DNA of 7,261 nt, from the NCBI GenBank assembly GCA_945869935.1, contig CAMBSA010000084.1:1-7261 (forward strand), in the 5' to 3' direction. The notes beneath the pieces are model-generated. The model ran no database searches. It was given only the letters and a program-made list of their open reading frames with translations, and was not told where the DNA came from. Below are positions 1 through 5,556 of the stretch, piece after piece. The number at the start of each line of letters is the position of its first letter. Position 1 is the stretch's first letter. Made by a program: the position numbers and the translations under genes. The stretch is from Bordetella parapertussis (GTDB lineage: Bacteria > Pseudomonadota > Gammaproteobacteria > Burkholderiales > SG8-39).

Positions 1-86
1 GTTGGAAAAAAAGGCACGGCGCCGACTGGATTGACGATCACCAGCAGTGTGAGGCAGATCTTGGCGTATTCGGTCCAATCGAGCAT
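1..86 (-). CDS. MarC-family integral membrane protein, N-terminal fragment
   Basis: Only the first 28 codons are in the window; the gene reads leftwards from an ATG at 86-84 and leaves at base 1. The peptide begins MLDWTEYAKICLTLLVIVNP and continues VGAVPFF. This is the first transmembrane helix of MarC/YhgN-type inner-membrane proteins, whose N-terminus characteristically carries a hydrophobic run followed by a [VD]NP-[IVL]-G-x-[IVL]-P-F signature. Despite the name, MarC proteins have no established role in antibiotic resistance, and their substrate is unknown. Upstream of the ATG there is no strong ribosome binding site. The residue after PFF reads as proline, where a hydrophobic residue such as leucine is more usual. 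It lies next to a run of seven A (6-12), so a sequence error or truncation at the edge cannot be excluded. The family call rests on a short stretch, hence moderate confidence. Confidence 0.6.
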   Translation of the reverse strand, partial: MLDWTEYAKICLTLLVIVNPVGAVPFFP

Positions 87-119
87 GGGGCTCTAGCTTA
101 CACTCGACGTCACGTTGCC

Positions 120-177
120 AAGGCGAAGCATCGGCGTCAAAGGATTCGAAGGCGAAGCATCGGCGTCAAAGGATGCG
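120..177. repeat. 29-bp tandem direct repeat, two full copies
   Basis: Copy 1 is 120-148 and copy 2 is 149-177. They are identical except for one base (T146 versus G175). The first few bases of a third copy (AAGG) follow at 178-181. The repeat lies in the 152-bp gap between the divergently oriented MarC-family fragment and the antitoxin gene. Neither copy is part of a recognisable gene. It could be a local slippage duplication, a fragment of a longer dispersed repeat, or an upstream binding array for the toxin-antitoxin promoter; the sequence does not decide between these. Confidence 0.85.
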
Positions 178-202
178 AAGGCCACATCCAAACGCGTTAC
201 GC

Positions 203-208
203 TAGAAT
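203..208 (+). promoter_or_regulatory. possible -10 box of the toxin-antitoxin promoter
   Basis: TAGAAT (203-208) matches the sigma70 -10 consensus at five of six positions and lies 30 bp before the antitoxin start. The -35 position (about 180-186) is poor, which would fit an autoregulated, weak or activated promoter. A short purine-rich AGGA at 228-231 is the probable ribosome binding site. The call is tentative. Confidence 0.25.
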
Positions 209-238
209 CTGGAAAGAAGTACCGTATAGGATTCAGCC

Positions 239-496
239 ATGTCTATCGCTGTTGTACTCACGCCTGCCCACAAGCGCCGCCTGGCAAGACTTGCGCGGGC
301 GGCTGGTTGCGAACCTCAGGATTTGCTCGATGACGTATTTAAGTTCGGGTTCGATTTTGTTGAGCAGGACATTCGGGAAACCGGCAAAGGTATTGCCGAA
401 CTGGAAAGCGGCAAGGGCATCGCGCACGGGCTGGTGATGGTTGAGGCCAGAGCGGTCATCGAGCGCCATGCCCGCAAGCAAAAAACGGCTGCATGA
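239..496 (+). CDS. antitoxin of a type II ParD/ParE-like module
   Basis: Small 85-residue protein encoded directly upstream of and overlapping a ParE-type toxin, the usual gene order for this class. The first half (residues 1-45) is basic and then helical (TPAHKRRLARLARAAGCEPQ, then a hydrophobic helix around DLLDDVFKFGFDF), compatible with a ribbon-helix-helix DNA-binding dimer. The second half is acidic then helical (EQDIRETGKGIAELESGKGI, then a VMVEARAVIERHAR tail), typical of the flexible part that wraps the toxin; the tail sequence is characteristic of antitoxins paired with ParE proteins. The role would be to neutralise the toxin by direct binding and to repress the shared promoter. The ATG at 239 has only a weak AGGA 7-8 nt upstream. 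No identifiable transmembrane or signal segment. Assignment to the RHH fold is inferred from position, length and composition, not from a sharp motif. Confidence 0.72.
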   Translation: MSIAVVLTPAHKRRLARLARAAGCEPQDLLDDVFKFGFDFVEQDIRETGKGIAELESGKGIAHGLVMVEARAVIERHARKQKTAA

Positions 497-764
497 ATGG
501 GCCCCGAGTGCGCGCCGGGCATATCTGCGCACGCTTGATCATATTGCAGGTGAGGATGTTCACACCGCCAGGTTGGTCGCCGAACGCGTTGCGCATTCCC
601 TTGAGCTGATCGAAACCAATCCCGGTATGGGATCACCGGTTCAGGGTGGTCGGGTACGCAGTTATCCGGCGCCGCGCACCGGCCACGCGTTCAATTATCG
701 AGAGACCACAGAGGGCATCAAGATCGTGCGTTGGTATCGCCAGCGACAGAATGTGAAGCGATAG
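468..764 (+). CDS. ParE/RelE-superfamily toxin
   Basis: A 98-residue basic protein with the ParE/RelE layout: N-terminal helices (residues 11-50, WAPSARRAYLRTLDHIAGED onward to VAHSLELIETNPGMG), then the beta-sheet core with GRVRSYPAPRTGHAFNYRE (61-79) and the terminal strand GIKIVRWYRQRQN (83-95). The Y-R-x-x...I-x-I-V-R pattern and the final R-Q-R-Q/N tail are what the family shows. ParE proteins poison DNA gyrase, RelE relatives cleave mRNA; which activity applies here cannot be read from the sequence. I chose the ATG at 468 rather than the in-frame ATG at 441: it gives the usual toxin length and a 29-nt overlap with the antitoxin gene (468-496), so expression is probably coupled. The frame is intact, with no visible inactivating change. 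Confidence 0.82.
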   Translation: MPASKKRLHEWAPSARRAYLRTLDHIAGEDVHTARLVAERVAHSLELIETNPGMGSPVQGGRVRSYPAPRTGHAFNYRETTEGIKIVRWYRQRQNVKR

Positions 765-781
765 GGCAGCAGCAATGAATT

Positions 782-807
782 AACCAACTCATATTGAGTT
801 TAGGGTT
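782..807. terminator. weak hairpin after the toxin gene
   Basis: AACTCA (786-791) and TGAGTT (795-800) form a perfect 6-bp stem around a 3-base loop. It can be extended across a small bulge by AACC (782-785) pairing with GGTT (804-807). It lies 18 nt after the toxin stop codon. There is no proper T-tract and the stem is AT-rich, so a terminator function is only a possibility. The hairpin also overlaps the end of the decayed hydantoinase fragment on the other strand. Confidence 0.25.
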
Positions 808-1133
808 GCCCTTTGGCATTTTGTCGCCGTTTCATCGATATCCAACGTGCGCTTATTCAGCACGACGCCATATTATTCGCGTGCCGCCTCAATCGACACG
901 TAGCCATTCATCACATCGTTCTTCAGGCGCTCCGTATCACGGGTCCACGGATGTCCGATTCGACCCCCTCCGATGCATAAATAGGAAACTCGTGGTCCTT
1001 GCCGTCCTTCATGCGTCGATTGCAGCGCAGAAACATGCGCGAATTCTAGAAACGCAAACCCACCTCGGCAAGGACCATGGTCTCCACTACAAGCATTTCC
1101 GTAAAACGGCTCCAATGACTTCAAGCACTTTCG
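789..1133 (-). pseudogene. decayed C-terminus of an N-methylhydantoinase B / 5-oxoprolinase beta (HyuB-type) gene
   Basis: Read on the minus strand, the open stretch 1133-876 contains SGDHGPCRGGFAF, then GGGRIGHPWTRDTERLKN, then DVMNGYVSIEAARE. These correspond in order to three C-terminal signatures of the HyuB family: GGxGxxRGGxG, the glycine-rich GGGGxGDPxxRDPE and the DVxxGYVSxEAAxxxYGV tail. After a TAA stop (875-873) the same frame continues YGVVLNKRTLDIDETATKCQ and ends at TGA (791-789), exactly as the family continues. The stop is therefore a nonsense mutation inside a conserved block. The frame is also closed upstream by a TGA at 1136-1134, and the spacing between the first two signatures is too short and poorly conserved, pointing to deletions or frameshifts. 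HyuB enzymes normally have over 500 residues, so only the last 110 or so codons remain. No partner HyuA remnant is visible. Confidence 0.72.
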
Positions 1134-1136
1134 TCA

Positions 1137-1265
1137 CGAACCACCCAGAAATCTCTCAAAATCTGCGGTCAGTTGAGAAAGATGGGCTACGTAATCCGCG
1201 TCGCTTAATGTCTTGCAGGTCAATACATGCGGTCTAATTGTCATTGACCGTGGATTTGCATCTCA
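1137..1265. other. intergenic spacer without a recognisable gene
   Basis: This gap separates the hydantoinase remnant from the end of the first IclR-type gene. The only structure seen is an inverted repeat, GGTCAAT (1218-1224) with ATTGACC (1243-1249) around an 18-base loop, lying just beyond the stop codon of the minus-strand regulator. It has no T-tract on either strand. Together with 765-1136, this means about 500 bp hold no intact gene. Confidence 0.5.
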
Positions 1266-2072
1266 TCACTCGCAAGACTCCACATCCCTAGGGAGATCGC
1301 GCATTTTGCAAAGCTGCAGATCTTCAAGGAGGGCGCACATCTGCCTCCCAAGCTCGCCCATCAGCACATCGTCGAAGGTCGCTGAATTACCCACGCAAGC
1401 CATGGCGAGCATCTCGCCATGGTCCGGACAAGGGAAGGCCACCGATACGGCGTTGATTTCGGGAAACAACAGTCCGCGGGTCATGACGAAGCCGTCCTCG
1501 CGGTAGCGCGCAAGCGCCACATCGAATGCCGCACCCAATGGGGCCGCGGCTTTGACTTGTAGGGGGGGCAGAGAGGCGCGCGCGTGCAAACGTTCCGGTT
1601 CGTCAAGTCCGCACAGGTAGGCCCAACCCAGCGCGGAGCCACCAATGGGCACTCGAGCGCCGATTCGTTGCGGCGTCATGAACATCGTCCGGTACACACG
1701 GTCGAGAATGGTCATGTCGCGGTCGTCGCGAGCGCCCACGTTGATCGCTCCTTCGAAGCGCGACAGCAGATCGCGTATCCGCGGCCTCAGCGCCGCAAGC
1801 ACCGTCTTGCTCGTCAGGTAAGACCGGGCGAGCCTCAGGGCGGCCGGTCCTACGCTAAGCTTGTCGGTACCCGGTGCGCGTGCAAGCAGGCCGCCATCAA
1901 GCAATGTGTTGCAAAGCCGCCAGACGGTCGGTTGAGGCAGTCCCATCCGAGCCGCGATGTCGGCGCTGCCAAGTTCGCGGGCGCGCCCCCTGAACTTACG
2001 CAGAATCACTAGGCCGCGCGCCAACGCGATCACGAAGTCGCGGTCCTGTTTTTCGGCCAATTCGTTGTTCAT
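1266..2072 (-). CDS. IclR-family transcriptional regulator (divergent local regulator)
   Basis: A 268-residue protein of normal IclR length. The N-terminal winged helix-turn-helix spans residues 13-75: FVIALARGLVILRKF (the family's A-[LF]-x-[RK]-[GA]-[LI] helix), then LGSADIAARMGLPQPTVWRLCNTL with recognition helix PTVWRLC (48-54), then the wing. Residues 85-255 are the GAF-like effector-binding domain, including IGARVPIGGSALGWAYL (137-153) and the YREDGFVMTRGLLFPEINAVSVAFP stretch (190-214), where family members bind a small organic acid. It presumably represses itself and the divergent ligase operon through the palindrome at 2174-2208. I chose the ATG at 2072. It overlaps the stop of a short upstream frame (ATGA) and has no good ribosome site of its own. 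An in-frame TTG at 2111 lies only 4 nt from a consensus AAGGAGG and is the alternative start, adding 13 residues. It shares QPTVWRLC-x-TL with the second regulator at 3841-4626, so the two are related but clearly diverged. Confidence 0.9.
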   Translation of the reverse strand: MNNELAEKQDRDFVIALARGLVILRKFRGRARELGSADIAARMGLPQPTVWRLCNTLLDGGLLARAPGTDKLSVGPAALRLARSYLTSKTVLAALRPRIRDLLSRFEGAINVGARDDRDMTILDRVYRTMFMTPQRIGARVPIGGSALGWAYLCGLDEPERLHARASLPPLQVKAAAPLGAAFDVALARYREDGFVMTRGLLFPEINAVSVAFPCPDHGEMLAMACVGNSATFDDVLMGELGRQMCALLEDLQLCKMRDLPRDVESCE

Positions 2073-2107
2073 GGCGGCCGGTTCCAATGAGCGCGAATGT
2101 CGCGCAT
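2069..2107 (-). CDS. 12-codon leader ORF coupled to the IclR start (candidate)
   Basis: On the minus strand the consensus Shine-Dalgarno AAGGAGG (2122-2116) is followed, 8 nt later, by an ATG at 2107. This opens MRDIRAHWNRPP and stops at TGA (2071-2069). That stop overlaps the ATG of the regulator as ATGA, the classic arrangement for translational coupling by re-initiation. The regulator ATG itself lacks a good ribosome binding site. The best-placed ribosome site in the region therefore belongs to the leader frame. The peptide resembles nothing I know. The alternative is that this ribosome site really serves the in-frame TTG at 2111 and the leader is incidental. Confidence 0.35.
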   Translation of the reverse strand: MRDIRAHWNRPP

Positions 2108-2144
2108 CCAATTCACCTCCTTCGTATCCTGTTCTTGCCCGTCG

Positions 2145-2173
2145 TTGACACTGCCAACTCGGCAACTTATACT
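2145..2173 (+). promoter_or_regulatory. strong sigma70 promoter of the ligase operon
   Basis: A perfect -35 TTGACA (2145-2150), a 17-nt spacer and a -10 TATACT (2168-2173; five of six bases match TATAAT). The predicted start is near 2180, inside the left arm of the palindrome that begins directly after the -10 box. This leaves a 5' leader of about 100 nt before the ligase ATG at 2279. The -10 boxes of this and the opposing promoter share bases 2168-2171, so the two promoters should compete for RNA polymerase. Confidence 0.8.
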
Positions 2174-2194
2174 ATCCGCATATTAAATCGTCAA
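2166..2194 (-). promoter_or_regulatory. sigma70 promoter of the divergent IclR gene
   Basis: On the minus strand TTGACG (2194-2189; five of six bases match consensus) is separated by exactly 17 nt from TATAAG (2171-2166; five of six). Transcription would start near 2159 and reach the leader ATG at 2107 after about 50 nt. The -35 box sits in the centre of the 35-bp palindrome and most of the spacer lies in one of its arms, so a protein bound there would block this promoter. Confidence 0.7.
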
Positions 2195-2208
2195 TTTAAT
2201 CTGCGGAT
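2174..2208. promoter_or_regulatory. 35-bp two-tier palindromic operator, probable IclR-type binding site
   Basis: Two nested inverted repeats share the same centre, base 2191. The outer arms are ATCCGCA (2174-2180) and TGCGGAT (2202-2208); the inner arms are ATTAAAT (2182-2188) and ATTTAAT (2194-2200). One mismatched pair (2181/2201) separates the tiers, and the middle is CGTCA. Such length and symmetry suit a dimer of dimers, as reported for IclR-family proteins. It covers the start site of the rightward promoter and the -35/spacer of the leftward one, the expected position for a repressor controlling both. That the divergent IclR protein (or the second one) binds here is inference from position. 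Confidence 0.75.
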
Positions 2209-2278
2209 TAAAGGGCGGTGTCGTAGGAGCAATTCGTCGGAGCACAGCGCTTCGGCGGTCCTTGGAGGGGGCTTCCCG

Positions 2279-3844
2279 ATGTTTCTGGGCGATATTCCGC
2301 GGCGGAACGCTTTCCGCCATCCCGAGCAGATGGCGCTGGAGGACGATGACCGCACGCTCACGTGGCTCGATCTGAACCGCCGTATCAACCGGTTGTGTGC
2401 AGGCCTCACGCGCCTTGGCCTCAGGAAGGGTGATCGCCTCGGCGTGCTGTCGATTCCTTCGATTGAAGTGGTCGAGACCTATTTCGCTGCGGCGAAGCTC
2501 GGCCTGGTGATTGTTCCCGTGCACACCGGGCTGGTCGACAGCGAGGTGAAGTTCCTGCTCGACGACGTCGAGGTGGCGGCAGTGATCGCGGATACGGATC
2601 GCGCTGCGGCGTTCGGCCACGTGCTCACCGGATTGTCGAACCGAATCGCAGTCGGCGGCCACGATAGGTTCTTTCCCTACGAAGACCTGCTCGAAGGCAT
2701 GGGAGAGGACGAACCGGAGGTGCGGATGGACGAATCGGACCTTTTCGCTATTCGCTTCACCAGCGGGACCACCGGCCGCCCCAAGGGCTGCCCAAGCACA
2801 CACCGTGACTGGATCCAACGTTCGCTGAATTTCCTGGCGCACATCAATCACTCCCACAAGGACCGCGCGCTGCTGCTTTCGCCGCTGTCGCTCGGCGTTG
2901 GCTCGTCCGTTCTCATGACCTACAGCCTTGTCGGCGCGTCCATGGTCATTTCGCCCCGATTCGACGCATCGCGGGTATTGAAGAAAATCGAGTCCGCAAA
3001 GATTACCACCTTCATGGTGCCGGTACCGACGCTGTTCGGCCGGTTGCTCGACGATCCAGCCTTTGACAGGACCGACCTGTCCTCGCTGCGCGTAGTGGGC
3101 TACGGGGGCGCGGTATTTCCCGTCGAGCTGCTAGTGCGTACGCTCGAGCGCTTCCCGTGCCGCTTCTTCGGCGTCTACGGCCACCTCGAAGCGGGCGGGT
3201 TCTCGACCTATCTGATGCCCGACGACCACCGGATCGAGGGCCTGTCCCCCTCTGAGCGCGAAAAACGCATCGAGCACATGCGTTCGTGCGGCCGCGAAGC
3301 GCTGCAGGCCGACGTGCGCATCACCGACGAGGACGGTCTCGAGTTGCCACACGGTGAAGTGGGCGAGATGGTGGTGCGCACGGAGGGGATGGTGGCGGAT
3401 TACTGGAAACGCCCCGGCGAGATCGAGAAGGTGCTGCGCGACGGATGGTTTCGCACCGGCGATGCAGCGTCGATTGACTCCGACGGTTACGTCTATATCT
3501 CGGATCGCATCAAGGACGTGGTCCGCACGGGCGGCATGAACGTATCTTCCGTGGAGGTGGAAAGTGTGCTGCTCGCACACGCTGCGGTCGCGGACGCCGC
3601 CGTCATCGGCATTCCTGACCCCCGATGGGGGGAGTCGCTCACAGCCGTGGTAGTCGCCTCCTGCAATCCGGACGCCGCGATCGAGGAGTCCATTCTCGCG
3701 CATTGTCGCGAGCAGCTCGCCAATTACAAGGTACCCAAGAAAGTGAAATTCATCGAAACCCTGCCGAAAAACAGCATGGGCAAGGTCCTCAAGCGCGAAC
3801 TCCGTTTGTTCTACACTGGAACCGAAAAGGTGACTTCGACGTGA
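2279..3844 (+). CDS. acyl-CoA synthetase (AMP-forming), first gene of the operon
   Basis: A 521-residue class I adenylate-forming enzyme that would activate a carboxylic acid with ATP and CoA to the acyl-CoA and AMP. Visible motifs in order: the phosphate-binding loop TSGTTGRPKG (161-170), the A5 region YGHLEAG (300-306), RTGD (392-395), the hinge SDRIKD (408-413) followed by GGMNVSSVEVE, and the C-terminal NSMGKVLKREL with the adenylation lysine K502. Length and motif spacing are normal and the frame is intact. The A5 motif is unusual: the family usually shows YGxTE, here YGHLE. The ATG at 2279 is preceded by GGAGGGG with 8-10 nt spacing and begins the expected LGDIPRRNAFRHPEQMAL start. The in-frame ATG at 2087 lies upstream of the promoter and is rejected. 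The substrate cannot be read from the sequence. The neighbours suggest a small acid imported by the operon's own transporter. Confidence 0.93.
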   Translation: MFLGDIPRRNAFRHPEQMALEDDDRTLTWLDLNRRINRLCAGLTRLGLRKGDRLGVLSIPSIEVVETYFAAAKLGLVIVPVHTGLVDSEVKFLLDDVEVAAVIADTDRAAAFGHVLTGLSNRIAVGGHDRFFPYEDLLEGMGEDEPEVRMDESDLFAIRFTSGTTGRPKGCPSTHRDWIQRSLNFLAHINHSHKDRALLLSPLSLGVGSSVLMTYSLVGASMVISPRFDASRVLKKIESAKITTFMVPVPTLFGRLLDDPAFDRTDLSSLRVVGYGGAVFPVELLVRTLERFPCRFFGVYGHLEAGGFSTYLMPDDHRIEGLSPSEREKRIEHMRSCGREALQADVRITDEDGLELPHGEVGEMVVRTEGMVADYWKRPGEIEKVLRDGWFRTGDAASIDSDGYVYISDRIKDVVRTGGMNVSSVEVESVLLAHAAVADAAVIGIPDPRWGESLTAVVVASCNPDAAIEESILAHCREQLANYKVPKKVKFIETLPKNSMGKVLKRELRLFYTGTEKVTST

Positions 3845-4626
3845 GTGCGGCACTCCAAGATGGCGGGCAGGCCGCGAGCGCGGGAACGCCGCTGGTGGAA
3901 TCGCTTGCGCGAGGCATGCTCATCCTTGACCAGTTCAACAGGCGCCGGGAGCTGGGCGGCGCCGAGCTCGCCCGGCTGACAGGACTGGCGCAACCCACGG
4001 TCTGGCGATTGTGTTACACGCTGAAGTGTCTCGGCGTGCTGCAGGACGCTGCAAACGGCCGGATGCGGTTGGGTGCCGGTGCGCTGGCGCTCGGATTCGA
4101 GGCGTTGTCGGACCTTCCGCTGAGCGAAGCTGGGCGACCGCTCATGCAGGAGATTGCCGAGGAGCTGGATACCGCAGTGACGCTCGCGTTGCGCGAGGGT
4201 ACCGTGGTGATTTACGTGCAGCGCTGCCAGAGCGAGCGGCTGCAGTTCTCGGGGCTGCGCGTGGGCACGAGCGCGCCGATCTTGTCATCGCCGGCAGGAT
4301 GGGGCCTCGTCGCGGGCCTCCCCTCGGAAGAGCGGGAGGCTCTCTTCGTGCAGTTGGACTCGGGTGGCGCACTTTCATCGGACGTCAGGAGAGATCTCGA
4401 ATGCGCGATAAGCGCGTATGAGGCGGCCGGCTATGTGGAGACTCACGGTCTCCTTCATCCGAATCTGCGGGCGGTGTCGGTGCCTCTCGCGAGGCCAGGC
4501 AAGGCCGTTTCCTGGTGCCTGAGCTGCGGCGGCCACGACGTTGCGTTCGATGGCGAGGCAGTGGCGCGGGCGGGTTCTCGTCTTCGGGAGCTTGCCGAGC
4601 TGCTGTCCCTGTTCGTCCCCGATTAA
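3841..4626 (+). CDS. second IclR-family transcriptional regulator, inside the operon
   Basis: A 261-residue IclR protein. The winged helix-turn-helix (about 17-80) starts with PLVESLARGMLILDQFNRRRELGG, continues AELARLTGLAQPTVWRLCYTL (41-61), and the effector domain follows with a conserved end, YEAAGYVETHGLLHPNLRAVSVPLARPG. The start is a GTG at 3841 whose last two bases plus A overlap the ligase TGA stop (GTGA). AAAAGG (3825-3830) lies 10 nt upstream. The gene is thus transcribed and probably translated together with the ligase. The frame stays open upstream to 3625 inside the ligase gene, but only the part from 3841 looks like IclR. Encoding a regulator as the second gene of the operon it may control gives feedback. 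Its DNA-recognition segment is nearly the same as that of the divergent regulator. Confidence 0.9.
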   Translation: MSAALQDGGQAASAGTPLVESLARGMLILDQFNRRRELGGAELARLTGLAQPTVWRLCYTLKCLGVLQDAANGRMRLGAGALALGFEALSDLPLSEAGRPLMQEIAEELDTAVTLALREGTVVIYVQRCQSERLQFSGLRVGTSAPILSSPAGWGLVAGLPSEEREALFVQLDSGGALSSDVRRDLECAISAYEAAGYVETHGLLHPNLRAVSVPLARPGKAVSWCLSCGGHDVAFDGEAVARAGSRLRELAELLSLFVPD

Positions 4627-4665
4627 TACTGACGGGTTGGGAAGTTACCCACGTAGGAGTGATAA

Positions 4666-5553
4666 ATGAGTCAACGCAGGAGCAAGTTGAAGTCTGCCGC
4701 CGAGGCGCTGGCAGACATCCCGGACGGAGCGAAGGTGCTCGCTGCCGGTGTGCATTTGAGCAATACGCCCATGGCGCTCGTGCGCCAGCTGGTGCGCCAA
4801 GGAACGAAATCACTCGAAATCATCCCCACGCCGGCCACGGGCCTGTGGGTAGACATGCTCATCGCCGCTGGCGCAGTCTCGAAGCTATACGTCTCTTATG
4901 TGGGACTGGAGTTTCTGGGGCTCGCGCCAAACTTCCGGCGCGCAGCGCAGGAAAAAACCTTGCAGATCGTGGATGTCGACGAGCCAACCATTTTTCACGG
5001 GCTGCGGGCTGCGGCAAGCGGCCTGCCGTTTGTGGCCTTCCCACCGTTTCACCTAACCACCGACCTTCCCAGGACGAGCCCCGATATCTACAAAGAGATC
5101 ATCGACCCGTTTACCGGCAAGCCGGCAGTGGCAATTCCGCCGCTCTGCCCCGACGTGTGTCTCGTGCATGTCGCCAGGGCGGATATCTATGGCAACGGGG
5201 TGAGCCTTGGCGGTCGCCACATGGAGGACGTTATCACCAAGGCGTCCCGGCGCGTTATTCTGAGCGCCGAAGAAATCGTCGATAACGCAGAGATTTGCAG
5301 GCACCCAACGCACACCACCATCCCCGGGGTGCTAGTGGACTCCGTGGTGCACGCGCCCTTCGGGGCCTACCCCGGCGCTTGCCCCGGCGTGTACGGCTAC
5401 GACCGTCCGCATCTTCTCGAGTACAACGAGCTTGCCAAGCAGAACAAGACTCGTGAATACCTTGATCGATACGTTCACGCCCAAGCAGACGAGGCCATGA
5501 TGTTGAAGGCAATCGGCGCGCAGCGCCTCGAAGCACTTCGCAATTACGGGTAA
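4666..5553 (+). CDS. class I CoA-transferase-fold protein, alpha subunit (GctA/IpdA-like)
   Basis: A 295-residue alpha subunit of the glutaconate CoA-transferase type. Near the N-terminus, DIPDGAKVLAAGVHLSNTPMALVRQLVRQG is the usual opening (strand, glycine turn, P-x-A-L-[VI]-R-x-[LI]). The middle holds KLYVSYVGLEFLGLAPNFRRA (73-93) and then VDVDEPTIFHGLRAAASGLPF (102-122). PDVCLVHVARADIYGNG (162-178) is the strongly conserved D-x-x-x-[IL]-H-x-x-x-A-D-x-x-G-N segment. The acidic pair D105-E106 lies where the hydrolase IpdA has its proposed catalytic glutamate (comparison from memory), and glutaconate CoA-transferase alpha chains also have an acid there. The ATG is preceded by AGGAG (4655-4659) at ideal distance and by 39 nt after the regulator stop. 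The partner is the next gene, 3 nt downstream. Activity could be CoA transfer between acids or hydrolysis of a ring-type acyl-CoA. Confidence 0.87.
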   Translation: MSQRRSKLKSAAEALADIPDGAKVLAAGVHLSNTPMALVRQLVRQGTKSLEIIPTPATGLWVDMLIAAGAVSKLYVSYVGLEFLGLAPNFRRAAQEKTLQIVDVDEPTIFHGLRAAASGLPFVAFPPFHLTTDLPRTSPDIYKEIIDPFTGKPAVAIPPLCPDVCLVHVARADIYGNGVSLGGRHMEDVITKASRRVILSAEEIVDNAEICRHPTHTTIPGVLVDSVVHAPFGAYPGACPGVYGYDRPHLLEYNELAKQNKTREYLDRYVHAQADEAMMLKAIGAQRLEALRNYG

Positions 5554-5556
5554 ATC

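Noticed and set aside
1160..1168. AATCTGCGG, matching part of the right operator arm, also found at 4462-4470
   Set aside because: Single 9-base matches without the palindromic partner; the second lies in coding sequence of the second regulator. Chance similarity is adequate.
794..1237. 147-codon plus-strand open frame in the gap before the first regulator
   Set aside because: Low-complexity, histidine/serine-rich translation without family resemblance; the opposite strand carries recognisable HyuB signatures over the same bases.
1218..1249. Inverted repeat GGTCAAT/ATTGACC as terminator of the minus-strand regulator
   Set aside because: 18-base loop, only 7 bp stem and no T-tract on either strand, so terminator function is not supported.
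2087..2278. Longer N-terminus for the acyl-CoA synthetase from the in-frame ATG at 2087
   Set aside because: This stretch contains both promoters and the palindrome; the added residues do not look like ligase sequence; the ATG at 2279 has a good ribosome site and the normal family start.
3625..3840. 72-residue upstream extension of the second IclR gene
   Set aside because: It lies entirely inside the ligase coding region in another frame, and its translation has no IclR character. The GTG at 3841 is the plausible start.
4633..4650. GGGT...ACCC hairpin between the second regulator and the alpha subunit gene
   Set aside because: Only four base pairs with a 9-base loop and no T-tract; the genes are close and share direction, so an internal terminator is not supported.
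4515..5285. 256-codon plus-strand frame overlapping the end of the second IclR gene and the alpha subunit
   Set aside because: Arg/Gly-rich shadow of two well-supported genes; no domain and no separate ribosome site.
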